From NCBI RefSeq assembly GCF_033547075.1, contig NZ_CP137891.1:1364001-1428000 (forward strand): a stretch of 64,000 nucleotides of DNA, written 5' to 3'. Origin of the DNA: Flavobacterium ardleyense (GTDB lineage: Bacteria; Bacteroidota; Bacteroidia; Flavobacteriales; Flavobacteriaceae). The notes under the pieces were generated by a model. The model did no database searches, had not been told where the DNA came from, and was given only the letters and a program-made list of their open reading frames with translations. A program made the translations under genes and the position numbers. This document shows positions 9,454 to 18,167 of the stretch, in pieces. Position 1 is the stretch's first letter; each line of letters opens with the position of its first letter.

Positions 9454-10737
9454 ATGTCAAAAATCGCAACATTAGAGATCGACGGAAAAAAGTATGAATT
9501 TCCAGTTATTATTGGAACTGAAAACGAAGTTGCCATCGATATAGAAAAACTTAGAAGTGAAACAGGATACATTACGATGGATCCAGGTTATAAGAATTCG
9601 GGTTCTTGCAAAAGTGACATTACATTTCTAGACGGTGAAGAAGGAATTCTAAGATACCGTGGTTATAGCATCGAAGATCTTGCTGGAAAAGCAAACTTCC
9701 TTGAAGTTGCCTATTTACTAGTTTTTGGAGAGCTTCCTACAAAGGATCAGCTATTTCAATTTGAAGAAGATATTCGCAAGCATACATTGGTCAATGAAGA
9801 GATGAAGAAAATCGTTGAAGGTTTTCCAAGAACTGCCCACCCAATGGGAATTTTGGCATCTTTGACATCAGCACTAACAGCTTTTAATCCAAAGCCGGTT
9901 AATGTTGAAAATGAGAAAGAAATGTATCAAGCGGTTTGTAAAACAATGGGAAAATTCCTAGTGATTGCAACTTACACATACCGCAAATCAATGGGTTATC
10001 CATTGAATTATTATGATAATACAAAAGGATATGTAGAGAATTTCATGCACTTAATGTTCGAACTTCCTACAGGACCTTACACGCCAGACCCAGCTGTGGT
10101 TGATGCTTTGAACAAATTATTTATTCTTCACGGAGATCACGAACAAAATTGTTCTACATCTACTGTACGTATGGTTGGATCGTCTCACGCTGGATTATTC
10201 GCTTCAATCTCTGCAGGAGTTTCAGCACTTTGGGGACCACTTCACGGTGGTGCAAATCAAGCTGTACTTGAAATGCTAGAAGAAATTCAAGCTAATGGTG
10301 GAGATGCAGACAAATATATGGCAAAGGCCAAAGATAGAAACGACCCATTCCGCCTAATGGGCTTTGGACACCGCGTTTATAAGAACTTTGACCCACGCGC
10401 AAAAATTATCAAAAAGGCAGCAGACGAAGTTCTTGCAACTTTAGGAGTGGATGATCCAATTTTGCAAATTGCAAAAAAATTGGAAGCCGCAGCACTTGTA
10501 GATGACTATTTCGTTTCTAGAAAATTATATCCAAATGTTGATTTCTATTCAGGTATCATTTACCGCGCAATGGGAATTCCAACTGAAATGTTTACCGTTC
10601 TTTTTGCAATCGGTCGTCTTCCAGGATGGATCGCTCAGTGGAAAGAGATGCGCATCAATAAAGAACCTATCGGAAGACCAAGACAAATCTATACAGGATA
10701 TGAGCTTAGAGACTTTAAACCGATGGATCAACGTTAA
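9454..10737 (+). CDS. gltA: Citrate synthase
   Basis: The 427-residue product condenses acetyl-CoA and oxaloacetate, the entry step of the TCA cycle. Active-site motifs are present: HGDHEQNCSTSTVR, LWGPLHGGANQAVLEML, the catalytic His in GFGHRVYKNFDPRA, and the catalytic Asp in NVDFYSGI. The N-terminal beta domain (ATLEIDGKKYEFPVIIGTE) is that of the hexameric, Gram-negative type. The gene has its own promoter and terminator, so it is probably monocistronic. Confidence 0.97.
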   Translation: MSKIATLEIDGKKYEFPVIIGTENEVAIDIEKLRSETGYITMDPGYKNSGSCKSDITFLDGEEGILRYRGYSIEDLAGKANFLEVAYLLVFGELPTKDQLFQFEEDIRKHTLVNEEMKKIVEGFPRTAHPMGILASLTSALTAFNPKPVNVENEKEMYQAVCKTMGKFLVIATYTYRKSMGYPLNYYDNTKGYVENFMHLMFELPTGPYTPDPAVVDALNKLFILHGDHEQNCSTSTVRMVGSSHAGLFASISAGVSALWGPLHGGANQAVLEMLEEIQANGGDADKYMAKAKDRNDPFRLMGFGHRVYKNFDPRAKIIKKAADEVLATLGVDDPILQIAKKLEAAALVDDYFVSRKLYPNVDFYSGIIYRAMGIPTEMFTVLFAIGRLPGWIAQWKEMRINKEPIGRPRQIYTGYELRDFKPMDQR

Positions 10738-10763
10738 TGATTTTGGCAAAAGCCATCACTATA

Positions 10764-10797
10764 AAAAAAGCTTCTCCGTATAGAGGAGCTTTTTTAT
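10764..10797 (+). terminator. gltA terminator
   Basis: Thirteen-base arms, AAAAAAGCTTCTC (10764-10776) and GAGGAGCTTTTTT (10783-10795), pair with one T-G wobble around a six-base loop. The T tract continues after the stem. Confidence 0.85.
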
Positions 10798-10823
10798 CTT
10801 AATAATTAGTCAAAACTTTTAGT

Positions 10824-11738
10824 ATGCTAGAATTAAATATTCAAAACGAAACTTCAACTTTAAAAGCAGTAATTTTAGGCACTGCTGTCAGCAATGGACC
10901 AACTCCGTCTGCAGAAGATGCTTACGATCCAAAGTCACTAGAACATATTCTTGCGGGAACCTATCCAGTAGAAGAAGATATGGTAGCCGAAATGGAAGCA
11001 TTGCACGAGGTTTTCTTGAAGTATGGGGTTACGGTTTACAGACCGACCATTGTAGAAGACGAAAATCAGATTTTCACTAGAGATATTGCGTTCGTTATTG
11101 ATGATTATTTTATTCGAGCAAATATTCTTCCCGAACGTGAAAAAGAATTCCCTGCAATTCAATCTATTGTAGATATGATGAATCCTAATAAGGTGATTGT
11201 CCCACCAGAAAAGGTGCATATTGAAGGTGGCGATGTAATGCTTTGGAAAAATTACGTTTTTATTGGTACTTATAAAGGAGCCGATTATAGTAAAATAAAA
11301 ACGGCACGCACCAATATGCACGGAGTTAATTTTATCAAAGAGCTTTTTCCAGAGAAGATTGTAAAGGAATTTGACTTAGTAAAATCATTTGATGATCCTA
11401 AAGGAAATGCACTTCATTTGGACTGCTGTTTCCAACCAGTTGGAGTTGATAAAGCAATTATTTTTAAAGAAGGCTTCCGAGACGAAAAAGATTATCAGTA
11501 TCTTGTAGACTTATTTGGAATGGAAAATCTATTCCATATCACGGGAGATGAAATGTACAATATGTTTTCGAATGTATTTTCGATTACACCAACGGTAGTA
11601 GTTACAGAGCGCAATTTTACGAGATTAAACACTTGGTTAGAAGAAAATAATTTTACAGTAGAAACCGTTCCGTACGCAGAGATTGCGAAGCAGGAAGGAC
11701 TGCTAAGATGTTCAACACTTCCGTTAATAAGGGAATAA
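10824..11738 (+). CDS. DDAH-like amidinotransferase-fold hydrolase
   Basis: The 304-residue protein belongs to the guanidino-group-modifying superfamily (arginine deiminase / dimethylarginine dimethylaminohydrolase / amidinotransferase). Visible active-site elements are FTRDIAFVIDD, HIEGGDVM, the catalytic His in NALHLDCCFQP, and the nucleophile C296 in LLRCSTLPL. Such enzymes cleave the guanidinium of arginine or methylarginines to citrulline plus an amine. It is six bases upstream of a CtlX-like gene, so both probably act in one arginine/citrulline pathway. The exact substrate cannot be read from sequence. Confidence 0.8.
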   Translation: MLELNIQNETSTLKAVILGTAVSNGPTPSAEDAYDPKSLEHILAGTYPVEEDMVAEMEALHEVFLKYGVTVYRPTIVEDENQIFTRDIAFVIDDYFIRANILPEREKEFPAIQSIVDMMNPNKVIVPPEKVHIEGGDVMLWKNYVFIGTYKGADYSKIKTARTNMHGVNFIKELFPEKIVKEFDLVKSFDDPKGNALHLDCCFQPVGVDKAIIFKEGFRDEKDYQYLVDLFGMENLFHITGDEMYNMFSNVFSITPTVVVTERNFTRLNTWLEENNFTVETVPYAEIAKQEGLLRCSTLPLIRE

Positions 11739-11744
11739 ATTTTA

Positions 11745-12719
11745 ATGATTATGAAACAAACAACAAATTCAATTTTGATGATTCGTCCGGTTTCTTTTCG
11801 GATGAATGAGCAGACAGTGGTAAATAATTACTACCAAAAGGTGATCGAAAATCTATCGCCAGAAAATGTCAATGCTAAAGCGCAGGAGGAGTTTGATACG
11901 TTTGTAGAAAAGCTTCGCGCGGTAGGGGTAAATGTGGTGGTAGTAAATGACACTATGAATCCAGATACTCCCGACAGTATTTTTCCCAACAACTGGATTT
12001 CCTTCCATCAAAACAGTGATGTCGCGTTGTATCCGATGTTTGCCGAAAACAGAAGACGTGAACGTCGCGAGGAAATTTTGGACACTCTAGAAGATCAAGG
12101 TTTCTTGATAGAAAATATTGTAGATTATTCGTCTGCCGAGGATGATGGTTATTTTCTTGAAGGTACTGGAAGTATGTTGCTAGACCGTGCCAATGGTAAA
12201 GCATATTGCGCACTTTCGCCAAGAGCAGATGAAGAACTTTTTATCGAATTCTGCGAGGATTTTGATTATGCGCCAGTGATTTTTGAGGCATTTCATAATG
12301 TTGATGGAGAACGAAAATTGATTTATCATACCAACGTAATGATGTGTCTAGGTGAAACATTTGCAGTAATCTGCGCTGATTGTATAGATGACAAAGCCGA
12401 GCGTAAAAATGTTATTCAGAATTTAAAAGACAATAATAAAGAAGTAATTTTTATTACCGAAGAGCAAGTAAATAGCTTTGCGGGTAATATGCTTGAGGTA
12501 AAGGGCGAAGATGATAAACGTTTTATCGTAATGAGCACCGCCGCTTATAATAGTCTTACTGAAGATCAAATAGCTAAATTATCTGCTCATGCCGAAATTC
12601 TTCATTCAAGCTTAGACACTATCGAATCCTGCGGTGGCGGAAGCGCTCGTTGTATGATGGCCGAGATTTTCTTGCCATTAGAAGAGGAATTAGAAGAGTT
12701 GGAAGAAGACGAAGAATAG
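11745..12719 (+). CDS. ctlX: CtlX-like citrulline/arginine hydrolase
   Basis: The 324-residue protein is a second amidinotransferase-fold hydrolase, similar to the citrulline-utilisation protein CtlX. It shows FPNNWISFH near the N-terminus, the YFLEGTGSMLLDR loop, YHTNVMMCLG with the catalytic His, and the nucleophile Cys in ESCGGGSARCMMAEIF. The C-terminus is a strongly acidic Glu/Asp tail. The start could be the ATG at 11745 or 11751. It forms a two-gene operon with the upstream DDAH-like gene and ends at a clear terminator. Confidence 0.8.
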   Translation: MIMKQTTNSILMIRPVSFRMNEQTVVNNYYQKVIENLSPENVNAKAQEEFDTFVEKLRAVGVNVVVVNDTMNPDTPDSIFPNNWISFHQNSDVALYPMFAENRRRERREEILDTLEDQGFLIENIVDYSSAEDDGYFLEGTGSMLLDRANGKAYCALSPRADEELFIEFCEDFDYAPVIFEAFHNVDGERKLIYHTNVMMCLGETFAVICADCIDDKAERKNVIQNLKDNNKEVIFITEEQVNSFAGNMLEVKGEDDKRFIVMSTAAYNSLTEDQIAKLSAHAEILHSSLDTIESCGGGSARCMMAEIFLPLEEELEELEEDEE

Positions 12720-12752
12720 TCTTTACTTTTTTCAGAAATTATTAAAATAAAA

Positions 12753-12788
12753 AAAAACCACTTTTGGAATAATCTAGAAGTGGTTTTT
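12753..12788 (+). terminator. Terminator of the DDAH/CtlX operon
   Basis: AAAAACCACTT (12753-12763) pairs perfectly with AAGTGGTTTTT (12778-12788) around a 14-base loop, 34 bases after the ctlX stop. Confidence 0.85.
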
Positions 12789-12841
12789 GCCTTTTATAAA
12801 GTTGCAGTCATGTATTTTTTAGTAAAACGCTTATAATTCTC

Positions 12842-12858
12842 TTTTGGCTTTCGCCAAA
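12842..12858 (-). repeat. GNRA-tetraloop hairpin motif
   Basis: Read on the minus strand this is TTTGGCGAAAGCCAAAA: a perfect six-base stem (TTTGGC/GCCAAA) closed by a GAAA tetraloop. The same core occurs on the plus strand at 5458, 9051 (partial) and 9175. Confidence 0.55.
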
Positions 12859-13120
12859 TACATTCAGACCGCTCAAGATGTAGTTGGCGCGGGGTTTTGA
12901 TTTGTCTTCGGTTGAAGCAGGGCGGGTTGAGTTAAGGATTTCTGCAAATAGCCTTGGTTAGACAGTAATTAAGCGATTAACTTGGCCGTCGCTTTATTAT
13001 AAGGTTCTCTATCAAGTGAAAAGTTTGCGAGAATAAAATTGATCACTTCATAGCTGTATCGAATCTTCTTTGAATTCACGTTTCAGTTTTCAAAATAATA
13101 AGAAGATCAAAATCTATAAT

Positions 13121-14290
13121 GTCGTTCCTACGGAACTTTGAGCCAGCTGCGATATGTCTGCAACGGATTAAAATCCGTTGCTACAATAAAGTCATCCCTA
13201 CGGGATTGAAAATAAACATTAAAAAATATTGATTTCACATTAAAAAAATTATAAAATATATATTGCCTGTTCGGTCGTAAATCTATTACTAAAAGATTTT
13301 AGGGCTCCGCTATTATTAAAACGAAGCTGACTTTATGTTATTAAAAAAGAACAAAAATAACTTAGAGCCATCGGCTCGGCTTTATTGTAGTACAGGACTT
13401 CAGTACTGTGAATAGGAATAGATAAGTTAATAAAAGAGTCGTTGGCTCGGCTTTATGATTCGCGAGTAATTTCACTTCAACCTCAAGAAATATATTATTA
13501 TTCAATTATTAAAAATCATCATAAAAATTTATAAAGTCGTTCCTACGGAACTTTGAGCCAGCTGCAATCTGTCTGCAACGGATTAAAATCCGTTGCTACA
13601 ATAAAGTCATCCCTACGGGATTGAAAATAACCATTAAAAAATGTTGATTTCACATTGAAAAAATTATAAAATATATATTGCCTGTACGGTCGTAAATCTA
13701 TTAATAAAAGATTTTAGGGCTCCGGTATTATTAAAACGAAGCTGACTTTATGTTATTAAAAAAGAACAATAATAACTTAGAGCCATCGGCTCGACTTTAT
13801 TGTAGCACAGGACTTCAGTCCTGTGAATGAGAATCGATAAGATTACAAGAGAGCCATCGGCTAGGCTTTATGATTCGCGATTAATTTCACTTCAACCTCA
13901 AGAAATATATTATTATTCAATTATTGAAAATCATCATAAAAATTTATAAAGTCGTTCCTACGGAACTTTGAGCCAGCTGCAATCTGTCTGCAACTGATTA
14001 AAATCCGTTGCTACAATAAAGTCATCCCTACGGGATTGAAAATAACCATTAAAAAATGTTGATTTCACATTGAAAAAATTATAAAATATATATTGCCTCT
14101 ACGGTCGTAAATCTATCAATAAAAGATTTTAGGGCTCCGCTATTATTAAAACGACGCATCCGTTGTGCTATTAAGGAACAACAAAAATAACTTAGAGCCA
14201 TCGGCTCGGCTTTATTGTAGCACAGGACTTCAGTCCTGTGAATAAGAATGGATATGATTATAAAAGAGCCGTTGGCTCGGCTTTATGATT
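13121..14290. repeat. Tandem 415-bp repeat with multiple hairpins, about 2.8 copies
   Basis: GTCGTTCCTACGGAACTTTG recurs at 13121, 13536 and 13951, an exact 415-base period, and the intervening sequence is nearly identical. The third copy diverges near 14290. Each unit carries a set of small hairpins: GTTCC-TAC-GGAAC, CAACGGAT/ATCCGTTG, ATCCC-TAC-GGGAT, GAGCC-ATC-GGCTC and, in copies 2 and 3, CACAGGACT/AGTCCTGTG. No open frame runs through the units. It resembles a tandemly amplified cluster of REP-like palindromes. No RAYT transposase gene is in the window. Confidence 0.85.
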
Positions 14291-14626
14291 TAACATTAAC
14301 TACATTGCATTTCGAGAAATGTTTTAATTCAAATATTATAAACCATAAATGAGGAAAAATCTGCAAATTTATCAGGAAAAAAAGCATGAAATTATCTACT
14401 TACCTTATTAGATTTAAATTACTTTCTGCATTGTCATTTCAAACGAGTAGAATAAACTTAGCGAAAATGAAAAAATGAGATTCTAAACTATAATTGAAAT
14501 TCCATACCATTATACCTTCGGAAGTGGCGGAGACCAAAATGTTCTATTCAAAGAATTTATGTCTTTCTCGGAAATCATTACTTCTATTGAGCAGCGTAAT
14601 TTTAGCGAAAGCGAAAAGAAAAACCT
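14291..14626. other. Gene-free interval after the repeat array
   Basis: AT-rich sequence between the array and the 3' end of marC. A degenerate GCGAAAGCG motif is near 14605. I see no gene. The stretch before the array (12859-13120) is also without recognisable features. Confidence 0.4.
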
Positions 14627-15259
14627 TTATTTTAAGATATTACTCTGTATAATATTTACGATTGCACTCACGATATACTGAATTCCGATGGCAATAACGA
14701 TGAAACCAACAATTTTACTAATCGCTACGATTCCAGAAGACCCCAATATTTTTACTAAATAATGCGCTGATCTAAGGATTATAAAAATGCTTAATGCGAC
14801 ACATAAAATCGCAGAAACTGCTACAATAATATCCATCGTTGCATTGTGCTCCTGATAGAAAGCAATTAGCAAAGAAATCGATCCAGGCCCCGCAAGCATG
14901 GGAATTGCCAATGGCGAAAGGGCGATATCATTACGTTTTTGAGCATCATTTTCGGTCTTTTTATTAATACCTCGCTGCTTAGTAATCTTTCCAGAAAGTA
15001 GTGCAAACCCCGAATTTACAATTATTAATCCTCCCGCAATACGCAACGCATCAATACTTATTCCGAAGAAACTCAGCACGTATTGTCCAACAAAATAGGA
15101 TACGATTAAAATAATAAAAACGTTGATTGCAGTCCATAATGAAATACGACTGCGCTCTTTTTTTGTGTCATCTTGAGTAAGTGCCACAAAAATAGGAGCG
15201 GTACCAATAGGATTTAAAACTGAAAATAATGCGGCGAATAGATAAATAAAAAGTTCCAT
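14627..15259 (-). CDS. MarC family integral membrane protein
   Basis: The 210-residue protein has about six hydrophobic segments and the MarC family pattern (LFAALFSVLNPIGTAPIFVALTQ, SPLAIPMLAGPGSISLLIAF, KIVGFIVIAIGIQYIVSAI). MarC proteins are inner-membrane proteins of uncertain function, once linked to multiple antibiotic resistance and now often described only as a family of putative transporters. The gene is single and divergent from the CoA-binding protein gene; its promoter box is at 15310-15317. Length is typical. Confidence 0.88.
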   Translation of the reverse strand: MELFIYLFAALFSVLNPIGTAPIFVALTQDDTKKERSRISLWTAINVFIILIVSYFVGQYVLSFFGISIDALRIAGGLIIVNSGFALLSGKITKQRGINKKTENDAQKRNDIALSPLAIPMLAGPGSISLLIAFYQEHNATMDIIVAVSAILCVALSIFIILRSAHYLVKILGSSGIVAISKIVGFIVIAIGIQYIVSAIVNIIQSNILK

Positions 15260-15309
15260 AGAAGAGATTAAGCATTTTTAAAGTTAAAGTCCGAAAAAAA
15301 AACTCGTGA

Positions 15310-15317
15310 CAAAGGTA
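15310..15317 (-). promoter_or_regulatory. marC promoter -7 element
   Basis: On the minus strand this reads TACCTTTG, an exact TAnnTTTG match, 51 bases before the marC ATG. Confidence 0.45.
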
Positions 15318-15387
15318 GAGTCAATAAGATTGGTATTATTAATTTTAAAGATAAAAATTTTATCTAATTCAGATGTAAAATTTCCGT

Positions 15388-15395
15388 TACTTTTG
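15388..15395 (+). promoter_or_regulatory. Promoter -7 element of the CoA-binding protein gene
   Basis: TACTTTTG matches TAnnTTTG and is 24 bases upstream of the ATG at 15419. It is divergent from the marC promoter. Confidence 0.55.
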
Positions 15396-15418
15396 TATTA
15401 CATGAAAAATCGCAAAAT

Positions 15419-15784
15419 ATGAAAAATAAAAAAACTTTAGTATTAGGTGCTTCGTCCAATACGGCTCGATATTCGAATATGGCTATTAAGAAACTTCTTC
15501 AATTTGGACATTCGGTTGTAGCGATTGGATTGAAGGAGGTAGAAGTGGAAGGAGTGAAAGTTCAGACCAAACAAGTTCCTTTTACAAATATCAATACTGT
15601 GACGCTTTATTTAAATCCAGCAAGACAGAAAGAATATTACAACTACATTATTGACCTAGCTCCAAAGCGCGTTATTTTTAATCCAGGGACAGAAAATCCA
15701 GCGTTTTATGAATTGCTTAAACTCAACAATATCCAGGTAGAAGTTGCCTGTACGCTTGTTATGTTGTCTACTAGCCAATTTTAA
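15419..15784 (+). CDS. CoA-binding domain protein (YccU-like)
   Basis: This 121-residue single-domain protein has a Rossmann-like CoA-binding fold: LVLGASSNTARYSNMAIKKLLQFGHSVVAIG at the N-terminus and VIFNPGTENPAFYELL later, as in the YccU/succinyl-CoA-synthetase-alpha-like family. It is soluble and cytoplasmic. Its physiological role is not established. It is a single gene with its own promoter and a shared bidirectional terminator with the convergent symporter gene. Confidence 0.82.
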   Translation: MKNKKTLVLGASSNTARYSNMAIKKLLQFGHSVVAIGLKEVEVEGVKVQTKQVPFTNINTVTLYLNPARQKEYYNYIIDLAPKRVIFNPGTENPAFYELLKLNNIQVEVACTLVMLSTSQF

Positions 15785-15796
15785 ATTGTAGCTTAG

Positions 15797-15838
15797 AAAA
15801 AACAAAAAACGACCCAATACGGTCGTTTTTTTGTTTTT
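15797..15838. terminator. Bidirectional terminator
   Basis: A-rich arm plus ACGACC (to 15814) pairs with GGTCGT plus a T-rich arm (from 15821). The stem has A tract and T tract on opposite sides, so it can serve both the plus-strand CoA-binding gene and the convergent minus-strand symporter gene. Confidence 0.85.
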
Positions 15839-15849
15839 AAAATATTTTA

Positions 15850-17367
15850 TTAATAAACTCTTTCAGCAATTTGAATACCTTTTTTTGAAATTGCTAGCAA
15901 ACCTAAGAATGTGATTAGTCCATTGACAATGATTAATTCATTGTCAAATATGTAGCCTCCAAATAATGCAGCCGAGTTTTCATAAAGCAAATATGTAAGC
16001 GCTGGAGAAAGCAGGCAGATATAAGGCACAATTTTGTCTGCAACAATGCGCTTTTTTACAAACAGTCCAAAACTGTACAATCCTAGGAGCGGGCCATATG
16101 TATAGGATGCCACTCTAAAGATCATTCCCACCACAGACGAATCATTAATGCTATTGAAAATGATAATCACTAGAAACATAAGGAAAGAAAAGCCAATATG
16201 TACAATGTATCTTGTGCGTACACTATTAGGTTTATCGGCATTTTCCTTTTTATTCATCCCCAAGAAATCCACACAAAAGGAAGTTGTAAGTGCAGTTAAA
16301 GCCGAATCTGTAGTGGCAAAAGTCGCAGCGACCAGGCCTAATAAAAATACTAAGGACGGAATAAATGTAAGGTGACGAAAGGCAATTTCGGGAAAAAGTA
16401 AATCGGTGCGCGGTCTTCCCGTAATTAGATCCTTTGGAACGTCAATACCAAATTTGTTCGCGTAGATGTAAAGAAGTGCACCTACTCCAAGGAAAAATAA
16501 GTTGATAACTACAAATATCCCCGTAAAGGTGAACATGTTTTTCTGGGCTTCGCCAATATTTTTGCACGATAAGTTTTTCTGCATTAAATCTTGGTCAAGT
16601 CCTACCATGGCAATTGTAACAAAGATTCCGCCGAGAATCTGTTTTACAAAGTGATACCTGTTTCCGATAAAATCTTCGTAGAAGAAAATTTTCGAGTAAT
16701 TCGAGTTTTTCACTGCTTCAAAGGCTTCAATAGCACCAAGATCTAAGCTGTCGCAAATAAAGTAAATGGTCAAGAATACAGATGAAACGATGAAGAAGGT
16801 TTGCAAAGTATCGGTTATAATAATAGTTTTCAATCCACCTTTGTAGGTATAAGCAAATATTAGGGCGAGTGAAATTAAGACGGTCATTGCAAAAGGAACG
16901 CCATAATAATCAAAAACGTAGCGTTGTAAAACAATCACTACTAGGTATAATCTAAAAGCGGATCCGATGGTTCTGCTTAACAAAAATATAGAAGCGGCAG
17001 TTTTATAGGAGTAGGTTCCGAGTCGGTCTTCGATGTAACTATATATAGAAGTCAGATTCATCCGATAATAGAGGGGAAGTAAGACTTTAGCGATAATTAT
17101 AAATCCGATAGCGTTTCCTAAGACAAACTGAAAATATTTGAATTGCTCTCCACCAGCGGCGCCAACTTCTCCAGGAACCGAAATAAAAGTTACGCCTGAT
17201 AGTGCAGTACCTATCATTCCAAAAGCAACTAAATACCACTTGGCATTTTTGTTAGCGCTAAAAAACGCATCGTTACCACTATCCTTTTTACTTACTAAAT
17301 GCGATATGAGAAGAAGAATGCCAAAGTAAATTACTATTAGCATCAAAATTGTAAATGGAGTCATCAA
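15850..17367 (-). CDS. Sodium:solute symporter (SSS family)
   Basis: The 505-residue protein has about 13 hydrophobic segments and SSS-family features: GMIGTALSGVTFISVPGEVGAAG near TM2, the FAYTYKGGLKTIIITDTLQ region, and ATFATTDSALTALTTSFCVDFLG. It should couple sodium uptake to import of a small solute in the inner membrane. The substrate cannot be inferred. The gene is divergent from recR with a 107-base shared upstream region. Length is usual for the family. Confidence 0.88.
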   Translation of the reverse strand: MMTPFTILMLIVIYFGILLLISHLVSKKDSGNDAFFSANKNAKWYLVAFGMIGTALSGVTFISVPGEVGAAGGEQFKYFQFVLGNAIGFIIIAKVLLPLYYRMNLTSIYSYIEDRLGTYSYKTAASIFLLSRTIGSAFRLYLVVIVLQRYVFDYYGVPFAMTVLISLALIFAYTYKGGLKTIIITDTLQTFFIVSSVFLTIYFICDSLDLGAIEAFEAVKNSNYSKIFFYEDFIGNRYHFVKQILGGIFVTIAMVGLDQDLMQKNLSCKNIGEAQKNMFTFTGIFVVINLFFLGVGALLYIYANKFGIDVPKDLITGRPRTDLLFPEIAFRHLTFIPSLVFLLGLVAATFATTDSALTALTTSFCVDFLGMNKKENADKPNSVRTRYIVHIGFSFLMFLVIIIFNSINDSSVVGMIFRVASYTYGPLLGLYSFGLFVKKRIVADKIVPYICLLSPALTYLLYENSAALFGGYIFDNELIIVNGLITFLGLLAISKKGIQIAERVY

Positions 17368-17436
17368 AATATTTTTCTAGGCGCAAAATACAAAAAAAAT
17401 TAGTCTGCTTTGAGTCAAAATATTTCAATACTAATT

Positions 17437-17470
17437 TTGACAAAAAAGCCGACTGAAATAAGTACTTTTG
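17437..17470 (+). promoter_or_regulatory. recR promoter
   Basis: TTG at 17437-17439 and TACTTTTG at 17463-17470 form a Bacteroidota -33/-7 pair with 23 bases between them. The -7 box ends only four bases before the recR ATG (17475), which implies little or no 5' UTR. Confidence 0.65.
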
Positions 17471-17474
17471 TGTT

Positions 17475-18095
17475 ATGGAATTCTCTTCAAAATTATTAGA
17501 AAATGCGGTCAATGAGATGTCTCGTTTGCCAGGCATTGGTAAGCGTACAGCACTCAGACTAGTGCTACATTTGCTTAAGCAACCAAAAGATCAGACAGAG
17601 TTCTTGAGTCAGGCATTAAATACCATGCGCTCCGAAATTAATTTTTGCGATAACTGTCACAACATTTCAGATACTGCAATTTGTGAAATCTGTAGCAATC
17701 CCAAACGAAATAAGAGTATTATTTGTATTGTAGAAGATGTTCGTGATGTTATGGCGATAGAAAACACGGGGCAATTTAGAGGCGTGTACCACGTTCTCGG
17801 TGGGAAAATTTCGCCTATTGACGGTATCGGCCCCAGCCAAATAAAAATTGCATCTCTGATTGAAAAGTTAAAATCTTCGGAAGTTGACGAACTGATTTTC
17901 GCGTTAAGCCCAACAATGGAGGGTGATACAACTAATTTCTATATTTACCGTCAGGCAAAAGATTTGGTGAAGACAACTTCTGCCATCGCTCGCGGAATTG
18001 CTGCGGGAGATGAACTTGAATTTACTGATGAGGTAACATTGGGGCGAAGTATCTTGCAACGTATTCCATTTGAAAATTCGCTCAAAACGACTTAG
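17475..18095 (+). CDS. recR: Recombination mediator protein RecR
   Basis: The 206-residue protein has the RecR helix-hairpin-helix ([22 protein letters not shown]), the C4 zinc finger ([16 protein letters not shown]) and the Toprim domain ([29 protein letters not shown]). RecR works with RecF/RecO to load RecA on gapped DNA. The ATG at 17475 is the start that keeps the conserved N-terminus, and it falls almost at the predicted transcription start. The capsule locus begins directly downstream with its own promoter. Confidence 0.96.
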   Translation: MEFSSKLLENAVNEMSRLPGIGKRTALRLVLHLLKQPKDQTEFLSQALNTMRSEINFCDNCHNISDTAICEICSNPKRNKSIICIVEDVRDVMAIENTGQFRGVYHVLGGKISPIDGIGPSQIKIASLIEKLKSSEVDELIFALSPTMEGDTTNFYIYRQAKDLVKTTSAIARGIAAGDELEFTDEVTLGRSILQRIPFENSLKTT

Positions 18096-18117
18096 TAAAT
18101 ATATAGACACGCTTTTT

Positions 18118-18146
18118 TTGATATTAAAAATGAAAAACTATCTTTG
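18118..18146 (+). promoter_or_regulatory. Promoter of the polysaccharide export genes
   Basis: TTG (18118-18120) and TATCTTTG (18139-18146) are spaced by 18 bases, an excellent Bacteroidota promoter. It lies 22 bases before the ATG at 18168. A TTG start at 18144 would lie inside the -7 box, which argues for the ATG. Confidence 0.7.
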
Positions 18147-18167
18147 TTTACTAACATTTTTGTAGAA

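Noticed and set aside
13121..14290. CRISPR array
   Set aside because: The repeats are 415 bp and directly adjacent with no spacers, and no cas genes are present.
18144..18167. TTG start for the Wza-like gene
   Set aside because: The codon is inside the TATCTTTG -7 box; the ATG at 18168 gives a proper lipoprotein signal.
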